Origin: an uncultured Gammaproteobacteria bacterium
Lineage (GTDB): Bacteria; Pseudomonadota; Gammaproteobacteria; GCA-001735895
DNA: 64,000 nt
Assembly: GCA_947259485.1 (NCBI GenBank)
Contig: CAMYLU010000021.1
Span: forward strand, 1-64,000
Direction: 5' to 3'
A program made the position numbers and the translations under genes. The notes below the pieces were generated by a model. That model was not told the origin of the DNA. It searched no databases and worked only from the letters and a program-made list of their open reading frames with translations. Every line of letters starts with the position of its first letter. Position 1 is the first letter of the stretch. Below are positions 49,092 through 57,056 of this stretch, piece by piece.

Positions 49092-49541
49092 TTATCTACA
49101 TTCGCCCGGCAGATATTGCGGCAGGACGGTAGTACCTGTGTTGCAGTCCCATGTGATACTGCCTTGCGCGGTGGGAGTCAGTGGAACACCAGCAATGAGC
49201 GGGTTAAATGTAACCGTATTCTCGGCGGCGAGCAGCTGCGTAATACCACCCAGCACAATCGTAATTACACCTGTAGCAGCGGCACAGGAAGCATTGGTAA
49301 TTTTGTCGGTCGTGTTATTCGGTAAACCGGTACAAAAATCGTTGACACCATTCAGGGCGTCGTCAGCGAATGACTCGGCTACGCCAATTTTGATCGCGCT
49401 AGCGGCCAGAACACCTTCTGAAACCTTGGCGCGGATGGTGTAATCCTGGTAAGCCGGCAGTGCGACGGCGGCCAGGATACCGATGATCGCGACTACGATC
49501 ATTAATTCAATCAAAGTAAAACCAGATTGTACTTTTTTCAT
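49092..49541 (-). CDS. pilA: Type IV major pilin PilA, class IVa
   Basis: Major subunit of the type IV pilus. It has 149 residues beginning with a six-residue leader and cleavage/methylation site [24 protein letters not shown], with Glu5 of the mature protein. Leader removal is by PilD (53073-53948). The hydrophobic helix runs to about residue 52. The globular domain has four Cys: C133 and C148 form the usual C-terminal D-loop, and C70-C86 could make a second disulfide. Transcription depends on the sigma-54 promoter at 49623-49637. It is divergent from pilB and terminated by 49016-49052. Confidence 0.96.
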   Translation of the reverse strand: MKKVQSGFTLIELMIVVAIIGILAAVALPAYQDYTIRAKVSEGVLAASAIKIGVAESFADDALNGVNDFCTGLPNNTTDKITNASCAAATGVITIVLGGITQLLAAENTVTFNPLIAGVPLTPTAQGSITWDCNTGTTVLPQYLPGECR

Positions 49542-49622
49542 TTTAAAATCCTCTAAAATTTAAAAAACATATTTGGCCGAAGCCAGACTGAAACGGAACA
49601 GCCGAATCATGGTTTAAACTAT

Positions 49623-49637
49623 GCAGTTGCTGTGCCA
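49623..49637 (-). promoter_or_regulatory. Sigma-54 (RpoN) promoter of pilA
   Basis: On the minus strand TGGCAC (49637-49632), five bases, CTGC (49626-49623); the consensus is TGGCAC-N5-TTGC, so only one of the ten core positions differs. Transcription would start near 49611, leaving a leader of about 70 bases before the pilA ATG. RpoN dependence of pilA is established in Pseudomonas, and PilR, the matching activator, is encoded next door. Confidence 0.88.
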
Positions 49638-49735
49638 ATTCCCTAACAATCCAGATAAACCTATATAATTCAATGCGTTACAGATCTATACCGAATTCAT
49701 GGATGATTTTTTTGCGCTTGATTGGGGCAAATATT

Positions 49736-49768
49736 TGACATTTTTGTCAAATACTGACAGTTGTGTCA
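49736..49768 (-). promoter_or_regulatory. Tandem TGACA/TGTCA array, probable PilR binding sites (UAS)
   Basis: Four five-base elements alternate in orientation: TGACA (49736-49740), TGTCA (49745-49749), TGACA (49754-49758), TGTCA (49764-49768), making two palindromes whose centres are about 18-19 bases apart. They sit roughly 100-140 bases upstream of the sigma-54 promoter, the normal place for enhancer sites. PilR sites described in Pseudomonas aeruginosa contain a TGTC core in tandem, which fits. The surrounding 49638-50131 is A/T-rich and without a credible gene. Confidence 0.7.
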
Positions 49769-50131
49769 GGAAATTTTGCCAGATACGGGCAAAACATAAT
49801 CCAGGTTCAACATTCCAGATGAATCTATTTCAATTGTTTAGCAATCTGTTAAATGGTTATCGATACGGATTAACGCAAAATCCCGGCCCCCGCGCAGGGG
49901 TCACAAAAGTCTCGCGCGAGGCCTGTAAAGCGTAAAAAAAATTATTAACAAATTAATTTAACCTTGCCCAATAAGCACCTGATTTCATGAGAAATCGTTG
50001 AACAGTAAAATTTGTCGACTTTGGCCATTATTGTGCTTTAATTAGGTGACAGATATCTCAATAATACCGTGAAACTATAATATACTTTGAGTTTGGTCAG
50101 ACAATCCGAATCTCGATAATAAAGACTGCTT
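49769..50131. other. A/T-rich intergenic region between the pilA regulatory array and pilB
   Basis: No credible gene on either strand; one open frame of 78 codons (49699-49935) overlaps the regulatory array and shows no family resemblance. The stretch should hold the pilB promoter: a TATAAT occurs at about 50075 but without a matching -35, so it is not called. A short G-C palindrome CTCGCGCGAG lies near 49910. DNA bending sites (for example IHF) would be expected but none was recognised with confidence. Confidence 0.4.
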
Positions 50132-51838
50132 ATGGCTGCAACCAACATGAATTTGACCGGGATCGCGCGCAAGCTGGTTCTCGATAAACACCTGGATGAG
50201 GCCAGCGCACTCGAGGCAGTCGAAAACGCGAACAAGGAAAGTATTCAGCTAAGCACCTACCTGGTTACGAATAAACTAGTCCCGGCGACCGTGGTAGCGA
50301 TGATTTCCGCGCACGAATTCGGCTTACCGGTGTTCGACCTGTCGGTCATGGATACCGAATTAGCCGCCTTCAACCTGGTCGAGGAAAAACTGATTCTCAA
50401 GCTCAACGCGGTGCCGCTGTTCAAACGCGGTAACCGATTGTTCATCGCGATCTCGAGCCCAACCAATACCCAGGCGCTGGACGAATTCAAGTTCGCCACC
50501 GGTCTCTCCACCGAAGCCGTGCTGGTACAGGAAGACCAACTCGCCGTATTCATCGAAAAAGCAGCCAGCGCGATGGATACCGGGATGGACGATATGCTCG
50601 ACGACGATCTCGGAGACCTCGATATCGGCGCCGAGGAAGAGGAGCAGCAAGCAGCCAGCGCCGCCGACGCCGAGGATGCGCCGGTCGTCAAGTACGTCAA
50701 CAAGATCCTGGTCGATGCGATCAACAAGGGGGCCTCGGATATACACTTCGAGCCCTATGAAAAACGCTACCGCGTACGCTACCGTATCGATGGCATACTA
50801 GCCGAGGTTGCCTCGCCGCCTATTAATATTGCCGCCAAGTTAACTGCCCGCGTCAAGGTCATGTCGCGGATGGATATTTCCGAACGCCGGGTGCCCCAGG
50901 ACGGCCGCATCAAGCTCAAGCTATCGAAGAAGCGCGCCATCGACTTTCGTGTCAACACCTGCCCCACCCTGTTCGGTGAAAAGGTTGTGTTGCGTATCCT
51001 CGATCCGTCGAGCGCCCAGCTCGGCATTGATGCACTCGGTTACGAACCGGAACAGAAAAAGCTCTACATGGACGCGCTGGCCAATCCCTACGGCATGATT
51101 CTGGTTACGGGCCCCACGGGTAGCGGTAAAACGGTGTCACTCTACACGGGCCTTAATATCCTGAACGTTCCGGAAACCAACATATCGACCGCCGAAGATC
51201 CAGCGGAGATCAATCTCGAAGGAATCAACCAGGTCAATGTCAACGACAAGGTAGGTCTGACCTTCGCCGAAGCTTTGAAAGCCTTCCTGCGCCAGGATCC
51301 CGATATCATCATGGTGGGTGAGATTCGCGACCTCGAAACCGCCAGTATCGCGATCAAGGCGGCGCAAACCGGTCACCTGGTATTGTCGACATTGCATACC
51401 AACGATGCACCACAAACCCTGACCCGACTGATGAACATGGGCGTGCCGGCATTTAACATTGCCACTTCGGTCAACCTGATCATTGCCCAGCGTCTTGGCA
51501 GGCGTCTGTGTGAAGATTGCAAAACACTGGATGACCTGCCGAAAGAAGTCCTGGTGAGTGAAGGCTTTACCAAGGCTGATTTGACGGAAGGAGTGAAAAT
51601 ATACAAGGCCGTGGGTTGTGACAAGTGCACAAACGGCTACAAGGGTCGAGTCGGCATTTACCAGGTCATGTGCGTTTCCGAGGAAATGGGCCGTTTGATC
51701 ATGAGCGGCGCCAATTCAATCGATCTGGCCGACCAGGCTCGAAAAGAAGGCATTGACGACCTGCGTCGCTCTGCACTGAAGAAAGTTATGCAAGGCGTAC
51801 TCAGCCTCGAAGAAGCAAACCGGGTAACAAAGGACTAA
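50132..51838 (+). CDS. pilB: Type IV pilus assembly ATPase PilB
   Basis: Cytoplasmic hexameric ATPase that powers pilus extension. It has 568 residues (566 in P. aeruginosa). The N-terminal MshEN-like domain (about 1-150) precedes an acidic linker. Then come the PilB core with YRIDGILAEV, Walker A GPTGSGKT (about residue 328), the Asp box STAEDPAEINL, Walker B region DPDIIMVGEIRD, His box TGHLVLSTLHTND, and a tetracysteine zinc site CEDC ... CDKCTNGYKGRVG. The motif set matches extension ATPases rather than PilT. It is followed by pilC after three bases. Confidence 0.97.
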   Translation: MAATNMNLTGIARKLVLDKHLDEASALEAVENANKESIQLSTYLVTNKLVPATVVAMISAHEFGLPVFDLSVMDTELAAFNLVEEKLILKLNAVPLFKRGNRLFIAISSPTNTQALDEFKFATGLSTEAVLVQEDQLAVFIEKAASAMDTGMDDMLDDDLGDLDIGAEEEEQQAASAADAEDAPVVKYVNKILVDAINKGASDIHFEPYEKRYRVRYRIDGILAEVASPPINIAAKLTARVKVMSRMDISERRVPQDGRIKLKLSKKRAIDFRVNTCPTLFGEKVVLRILDPSSAQLGIDALGYEPEQKKLYMDALANPYGMILVTGPTGSGKTVSLYTGLNILNVPETNISTAEDPAEINLEGINQVNVNDKVGLTFAEALKAFLRQDPDIIMVGEIRDLETASIAIKAAQTGHLVLSTLHTNDAPQTLTRLMNMGVPAFNIATSVNLIIAQRLGRRLCEDCKTLDDLPKEVLVSEGFTKADLTEGVKIYKAVGCDKCTNGYKGRVGIYQVMCVSEEMGRLIMSGANSIDLADQARKEGIDDLRRSALKKVMQGVLSLEEANRVTKD

Positions 51839-51841
51839 ACA

Positions 51842-53062
51842 ATGGCAGCAAAACCGAAAACCGCAGAAAAAATTGAATTCACTTACGAAGGCACCAACCG
51901 TGCCGGCGCCAAGGTCAAGGGTGAAATTTTCGCCCTCAGCGATACCCTCGCCAAGAATGAACTGCGTAAACAGGGCGTCAATCCGATCAAGGTCAAGAAA
52001 AAGCCAAAACCTTTATTTGGCGCGGCAAAGCCCGAGCCCGCCGATATTGCAATTTTTGCGCGCCAGATGGCGACCATGATGCAGGCCGGTGTGCCGCTGG
52101 TACAGTCTTTCGAAATCATTGGCCAGGGCCACGAAAAGCTGTCGATGCAGCAACTGATTCTGGCCATTAAGTCCGAAGTCGAAGGTGGTGTCTCGTTGGC
52201 CGAAGCGCTGTCAAAACACCCGCTTTATTTTGACCAGCTTTTTATCAACCTGGTCAATGCCGGCGAGCAATCCGGTGCGCTGGAATCCATGCTCGACAAG
52301 TTGGCGACCTACAAGGAGAAGACCGAGGCGCTCAAAGCCAAGGTTAAAAAAGCGCTGTTCTATCCGATAGCGGTATTGGTGGTTGCCTTTGTTGTCACCG
52401 TAATCCTGTTGATATTCGTGGTGCCCCAGTTCGAAGAACTGTTTGACTCTTTTGGCGCTGATTTACCGGCACTGACTCGATTCGTGATCGACTTGTCTGA
52501 ATTTATGCAGGAATGGTGGTGGATAATTGCTGGCGGAATTGCCGGCGGCGTGGCCCTGCTACTGAGAATTAAAAAGACTTCTCCCAAGATGCAGAGGTGG
52601 TTCGATCGAATATCACTAAAGGCCCCGGTAGTTGGAGAAATCGCAACCAAATCGGCCATTGCCAGATTTTCCCGCACCCTCGAAACCATGTCCGCCGCGG
52701 GTGTGCCGCTGGTAGAGGCGATGGATTCGGTAGCGGGCGCCTGTGGTAATATCATTTACTACGAAGCCAGTATTAAAATTAAGGACGAAGTATCGCAAGG
52801 TACCCAGTTACAAACCTCGATGCGTAACACCGGGCTATTTCCAAACATGGCAATCCAGATGGTCTCGATCGGTGAGGAAGCCGGTTCGCTCGATGCGATG
52901 CTGGCCAGGGTAGCCGATTTTTTCGAGAACGAGGTCGATAACGCGGTCGACGCGCTTACATCGCTGCTCGAACCCCTTATAATGTCGGTACTCGGTGTCC
53001 TCGTCGGCGGTCTTATTGTGGCGATGTACCTGCCTATCTTCAAACTGGGCGCCGTGGTCTAG
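51842..53062 (+). CDS. pilC: Type IV pilus inner-membrane platform protein PilC
   Basis: Polytopic inner-membrane protein that couples PilB movement to pilin insertion. It has 406 residues with two GspF domains, each followed by a hydrophobic helix: IAIFARQMATMMQAGVPLVQ begins the first (about residue 68), and IARFSRTLETMSAAGVPLVE the second (about residue 271). Helices are near 176-196, 222-240 and 378-398. A basic N-terminal segment with EGTNRAGAKVKGEI precedes. It sits between pilB and pilD in the classical pilBCD order. Confidence 0.97.
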   Translation: MAAKPKTAEKIEFTYEGTNRAGAKVKGEIFALSDTLAKNELRKQGVNPIKVKKKPKPLFGAAKPEPADIAIFARQMATMMQAGVPLVQSFEIIGQGHEKLSMQQLILAIKSEVEGGVSLAEALSKHPLYFDQLFINLVNAGEQSGALESMLDKLATYKEKTEALKAKVKKALFYPIAVLVVAFVVTVILLIFVVPQFEELFDSFGADLPALTRFVIDLSEFMQEWWWIIAGGIAGGVALLLRIKKTSPKMQRWFDRISLKAPVVGEIATKSAIARFSRTLETMSAAGVPLVEAMDSVAGACGNIIYYEASIKIKDEVSQGTQLQTSMRNTGLFPNMAIQMVSIGEEAGSLDAMLARVADFFENEVDNAVDALTSLLEPLIMSVLGVLVGGLIVAMYLPIFKLGAVV

Positions 53063-53072
53063 GGATAGCTGC

Positions 53073-53948
53073 TTGCTCGACCTGTTCATTTCCTTATTCG
53101 AACAGCAGCAGGTTTTATACCTCGGCACTCTGTTTGTCGTCGGAGCAGTTGTCGGTAGTTTCCTGAATGTTGTCATTTATCGTCTGCCGATAATGATGCA
53201 GCGTGAGTGGCGACATGACTGTCTCGAATTCCTCGAACAGCCCGCCGACCCCGCGCCAGAAAAATTCAACCTGAGTACCCCTCGCTCACGCTGTGGCAAC
53301 TGTGGGCATCAAATCACTGCCCTCGAAAACGTGCCGATGATCAGTTATCTGGTGCTGGGTGGCAAGTGTTCTGAATGCAAGGCCAGTATTTCACTACAAT
53401 ATCCACTGGTCGAGCTATTTACCGCAATTATTTCGGTCGTCGTCGGTTGGCATTTCGGCGTCAGTCTGCAAGCACTGGCGGCCCTGTTTCTGTCCTGGTG
53501 CCTGATCGCCGCCAGTGGAATCGATATCGGTCACAAGTTACTCCCCGACAGCATTACATTGCCACTGTTGTGGCTCGGAATCCTGCTCTCACTATTCGAT
53601 GTATTCATCAGTCTCGAGGCCAGCGTCATTGGAGCAATGGCCGGCTACATGAGCCTTTGGACTGTATTTATGCTGTTCAAATTGGTAACCGGTAAAGAAG
53701 GCATGGGGTATGGAGATTTCAAGTTACTCGCTATGCTTGGCGCCTGGTTAGGATGGAAACCATTGTTCGTTGTAATCCTGACCTCTTCGTTGGTCGGCGC
53801 AACAGTCGGTATTACCATGATCGTACTCGGCAAAACCGAACGCAGTACCCAGATCCCGTTCGGCCCCTATCTCGCCGCGGCCGGCTGGATTACGTTGATA
53901 TGGGGCAATGAGTTGATGCGCTTTTATAATTCCCTGTTCGGACTCTAG
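53073..53948 (+). CDS. pilD: Prepilin leader peptidase / N-methyltransferase PilD
   Basis: Bifunctional inner-membrane aspartyl protease that removes the leader of PilA and related pseudopilins and methylates the new N-terminus. The TTG at 53073, preceded by AGGGA at seven bases and ten bases after the pilC stop, gives 291 residues (290 in P. aeruginosa); the frame is open back to an ATG inside pilC that is not credible. The four-Cys zinc loop (RCGNCG ... KCSECKA), the first catalytic Asp in ASGIDIGHKLLPD and the second in GMGYGDFKLLAMLG are present, with about eight hydrophobic helices. Confidence 0.96.
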   Translation: MLDLFISLFEQQQVLYLGTLFVVGAVVGSFLNVVIYRLPIMMQREWRHDCLEFLEQPADPAPEKFNLSTPRSRCGNCGHQITALENVPMISYLVLGGKCSECKASISLQYPLVELFTAIISVVVGWHFGVSLQALAALFLSWCLIAASGIDIGHKLLPDSITLPLLWLGILLSLFDVFISLEASVIGAMAGYMSLWTVFMLFKLVTGKEGMGYGDFKLLAMLGAWLGWKPLFVVILTSSLVGATVGITMIVLGKTERSTQIPFGPYLAAAGWITLIWGNELMRFYNSLFGL

Positions 53949-53960
53949 CCACGATAGCCC

Positions 53961-54560
53961 ATGTATGCAGTCGGCCTCACCGGTGGTATCGCATCAGGCA
54001 AGACCTTGATAAGCAACCTTTTTGCCGAGCTCGGGGTTCCGATAATTGATACCGACGTCATCAGTCGCAATCTGCTTGAGCCCGGTGAGCTTGCCTACGA
54101 CCAGGTTTGCGCTCATTTCGGTAAAGATATATTAGACACCAACAATAATATTGACAGGGCCAGGCTACGTGAAATTGTTTTTTCAGACCCTGCTGAAAAA
54201 TCGTGGCTCGAAACCATGTTGCATCCGCTAATTTATCAACGTAGCCACGAGGCGGTACTTGAACATTCGCGCGCGAGCTATGTGATGGTGGTGATTCCCC
54301 TGTTATTCGAAACAAATTTTCAATCACTGACCGATCGCATTCTGGTGGTCGACTGCCCGGAAGAGCTACAGATAGAACGTCTCGTGAAACGAGACAACAT
54401 CGACGAGTCGCTGGCACGCAAGATGATGTCCCAGCAACTAAGCAACTCGGAAAGACTGGCCAGGGCCCACGACATTATCAATAACGGTAGCGACGACAGC
54501 GATCTCCGCTCCCAGGTCGCTGCCCTGCACCATAGCTACCTGCAACAATCTGCAAGCTAG
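53961..54560 (+). CDS. coaE: Dephospho-CoA kinase
   Basis: Last step of coenzyme A synthesis, phosphorylating the ribose 3'-OH of dephospho-CoA. It has 199 residues. The P-loop GGIASGKT is at residues 8-15, IDTDVISRNLLEPG carries the conserved catalytic Asp, LHPLIYQ lies in the lid region, and IPLLFETN follows. It starts 12 bases after pilD; the pilD-coaE-zapD arrangement is shared with Pseudomonas and Vibrio. Confidence 0.97.
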   Translation: MYAVGLTGGIASGKTLISNLFAELGVPIIDTDVISRNLLEPGELAYDQVCAHFGKDILDTNNNIDRARLREIVFSDPAEKSWLETMLHPLIYQRSHEAVLEHSRASYVMVVIPLLFETNFQSLTDRILVVDCPEELQIERLVKRDNIDESLARKMMSQQLSNSERLARAHDIINNGSDDSDLRSQVAALHHSYLQQSAS

Positions 54561-54649
54561 AAAGAAGCTTGCATTTCGGTTAATACGGCCTCGACATCTG
54601 GTACCTGTTTTCAGCTATACTTCAAATGTTTTGCAGATCTTCATGAGCG

Positions 54650-55423
54650 ATGCCGCCTAGATACCAAATCTTCGAGCAGCCATTAAACGAACGCATTCGC
54701 ATGTGCCTGCGTGTCGAAACCCTGATGAAACGGTTTCATTACTTTGCCTCATTAAAGGGTGACTGGAGTGCCTATAGCGCTTTGCTGACAATACTGGAGC
54801 TGACCGCGCTGCTGGAACGTGGCGATTTGAAACAGGAGCTGATGAAAGAACTGGAGCGTCAGCATGGTGCACTCAAGGCGCTGTCAAAACACCAGGGGAT
54901 CGACCACTCCAAGCTGGACCTGATCCTGGGCAAACAAAAGCACTCTCTCGATCGGCTACATCAGCTTGACGGTAAATTGGGCGAACATCTTAAACGCGTT
55001 GATTTTCTGCTCGGTATAAAACAACGTACGTCGATTCCGGGGGGCTCATGCGACTTCGATCTGCCGCAGCTGCGCTTCTGGCTCAATCAAACCCACGAGG
55101 AGCGTCTCACGGACCTGCATGAATGGGTTGCACCCTATGCCAACCTGAACGAAGTGATCGAATTGATCATGTCGACAATTCGCGACAGTGCCTCGGCTAA
55201 AGCAGTTGTTGCTGATAAAGGTTTTTACCAACAGTCACTGGACACGAAAAAATCAACACAATTGATTCGCATCAGCCTTGATTCTAACGAATTGATTTAT
55301 CCGGAAATTAGCGCTGGCAAGCATCGCTACTCGGTGAGATTTATGCAAGTCAACCCTGGGGATACAATGGCCACCCAGGTCAAGCAAGACGTTAAGTTCC
55401 TGCTCTCCCGCTGTTCCTTATAG
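54650..55423 (+). CDS. zapD: Cell division protein ZapD
   Basis: Cytoplasmic protein that cross-links FtsZ filaments and stabilises the Z-ring. It has 257 residues, near the 247 of E. coli, and family segments FEQPLNERIRMCLRVETLMKRF at the N-terminus, FDLPQLRFWLNQTHEERLTDL and WVAPYANLNEVIELIM in the middle, then YPEISAGKHRYSVRFM near the C-terminus. The small zinc protein yacG, commonly next in order, is not present. Its last 32 bases overlap the convergent mutT gene. Confidence 0.95.
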   Translation: MPPRYQIFEQPLNERIRMCLRVETLMKRFHYFASLKGDWSAYSALLTILELTALLERGDLKQELMKELERQHGALKALSKHQGIDHSKLDLILGKQKHSLDRLHQLDGKLGEHLKRVDFLLGIKQRTSIPGGSCDFDLPQLRFWLNQTHEERLTDLHEWVAPYANLNEVIELIMSTIRDSASAKAVVADKGFYQQSLDTKKSTQLIRISLDSNELIYPEISAGKHRYSVRFMQVNPGDTMATQVKQDVKFLLSRCSL

Positions 55424-55853
55424 CCTCAATAATCGGAATGTCCGCCGGCGGGAAACGATATTCATCGGCCCGGGTAATATCAATCCACATGATAGCCTGT
55501 TGTTCCCTGGGTTCAATTTCACCCTCGTATTCGTCGACTAACCAGGTATCGAGTAAAATATTACGATCCGGATAACGGTAATATACCTGCATGAATGGCG
55601 ATGCCCGGTTCGGCTGAATGTTGACTTCCTCGCGCAACTCTCGCTGCAGGCCCTGCCATGGAGATTCCTTCTTTTCCAGCTTGCCTCCCGGAAACTCCCA
55701 GTAATCTTCCAGGTGCTTGCCCTTTTGACGTTGTGTGATCAGAAACTGCTGCCGATACGGCTGTCTCCAGATTATCGCTGCAACCACATGAATGTGATCC
55801 TCGGCAATCGTGGCCGGGTTGACGATGGCCTTACTAGCTTCTGTATTCGGCAT
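55392..55853 (-). CDS. mutT: Nudix hydrolase, MutT-type 8-oxo-dGTP diphosphatase
   Basis: Sanitises oxidised nucleotides to prevent A-to-C transversions. It has 153 residues, longer than E. coli MutT (129) because of an N-terminal extension of about 20 residues. The Nudix box is complete: GGKLEKKESPWQGLQRELRE followed by EV, with FPGG before it and WIDITRADEYRFPPADIPI near the end as in MutT. It lacks the fused thiamine-phosphate-synthase domain seen in some Pseudomonas homologues. Overlaps: 20 bases with argJ upstream and 32 bases with zapD (convergent). Confidence 0.92.
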   Translation of the reverse strand: MPNTEASKAIVNPATIAEDHIHVVAAIIWRQPYRQQFLITQRQKGKHLEDYWEFPGGKLEKKESPWQGLQRELREEVNIQPNRASPFMQVYYRYPDRNILLDTWLVDEYEGEIEPREQQAIMWIDITRADEYRFPPADIPIIEAIRNSGRAGT

Positions 55854-57045
55854 TTATCTTGACATAATCGTAAGACAAGTCAGATGTCCAAACCCGCGCG
55901 GCTTCTCCTCCCTGGTTCAGATTGACCCGAATACTGATCTCCTCGGCAGTCATCGCAGCCTGCCCTTTTGCCTCTGTATACCCAGGATCCGGCAATCCCT
56001 GCCTCAGCAAACAGGTATCGCCAAGATATAGATCGACGAGATCGATATCGAGACTGTCAACTGGAGCCCGACCGATTGCTGCCAGAATTCGTCCCCAGTT
56101 GGGATCCGATGCATACAGGGCAGTCTTGACCAGCGGCGAATGCGCGATACAGTAGGCGACTTGTTTCGCATCGGCGAGGCTTGCTGCCTGTTGGACCTCT
56201 ATCTCGACAAATTTGGTCGCACCCTCGGCATCGCGAATAATCGCTTGTGCCAGTTGCTCAAAAACCTGTGTCAGCGCGGCCACAAAATCGATACTGCTGG
56301 CGGATACCCTCACATTGCTGGCGCCCGTAGCAACCAGCACGCAGGAGTCGTTAGTCGAGGTATCACCATCAACCGTAATCGAATTAAAGGAGCGGGCCAC
56401 CACTTGTTCAAGTAAAAGGCGTAATTCCCCGGGTTCAATCAACGCATCAGTCGCGACGTAACTCAGCATGGTCGCCATATCGGGTTTAATCATGCCGGAA
56501 CCTTTCGATATGCCGGTTATCGACACTGGGTGACCATCGATAACAACTTGTTTGCTGCAGGCCTTGGGCAAGGTATCAGTGGTCATTATCGCCTCGGCTG
56601 CCGGCAACCAGTTATCGCTTAGCAGGGAAGCGTGCAAGGATGGAATCGCAGCGATTATCTTATCAACAGGTAACGGAGCGGCAATCACCCCGGTAGAGAA
56701 TGGCAGTACGGCTTCAGGATCTACGCCGGCATTTTCGGCGACAGCCAGACAGCTCTTGAGAGCAGCATCCATTCCATCAACGCCGGTACCGGCATTAGCG
56801 TTGCCGGAATTTATCAACAGGTAGCGGGATCCCGGAAATTGTTGCAGATGGCGGCGCGCAACGGTTACCGGTGCGGCACAGAAACGATTGCGGGTAAATA
56901 CAGCCGCGACACTCGATCCCTCTTCAATTTCGATCAGGGCGAGGTCTTTCAGCCGGTTATCCTGCTTGATGCCGCCATGTGCCGCGGCCAGGCGGATACC
57001 CTGGATCGGATGCAGATTTCCCGGCGCTTCTAATCCAACGGCCAT
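55834..57045 (-). CDS. argJ: Bifunctional glutamate N-acetyltransferase / ornithine acetyltransferase
   Basis: Transfers acetyl from N-acetylornithine back to glutamate, closing the arginine acetyl cycle. It has 403 residues and is an Ntn-type enzyme that cleaves itself; the processing site is in GSGMIKPDMATML, between Ala and the nucleophilic Thr near residue 188. Further family segments: FTRNRFCAAPV, INSGNANAGTG, ITVDGDTSTNDSCVLVATG and YCIAHSPLVKTA. Whether it also accepts acetyl-CoA (bifunctional type) cannot be judged. It lies 11 bases after secA, the secA-argJ linkage of Pseudomonas. Confidence 0.97.
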   Translation of the reverse strand: MAVGLEAPGNLHPIQGIRLAAAHGGIKQDNRLKDLALIEIEEGSSVAAVFTRNRFCAAPVTVARRHLQQFPGSRYLLINSGNANAGTGVDGMDAALKSCLAVAENAGVDPEAVLPFSTGVIAAPLPVDKIIAAIPSLHASLLSDNWLPAAEAIMTTDTLPKACSKQVVIDGHPVSITGISKGSGMIKPDMATMLSYVATDALIEPGELRLLLEQVVARSFNSITVDGDTSTNDSCVLVATGASNVRVSASSIDFVAALTQVFEQLAQAIIRDAEGATKFVEIEVQQAASLADAKQVAYCIAHSPLVKTALYASDPNWGRILAAIGRAPVDSLDIDLVDLYLGDTCLLRQGLPDPGYTEAKGQAAMTAEEISIRVNLNQGGEAARVWTSDLSYDYVKINAEYRS

Positions 57046-57056
57046 AATCGGTGATT

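Noticed and set aside
49699-49935. Open frame of 78 codons on the plus strand between pilA and pilB
   Set aside because: It runs through the TGACA/TGTCA array, has no ribosome-binding site worth the name and no resemblance to any family.
49897-49935. G-C palindrome followed by an A run near 49910-49940 as a terminator
   Set aside because: The palindrome CTCGCGCGAG leaves no loop and is separated from the A run; no gene ends there.
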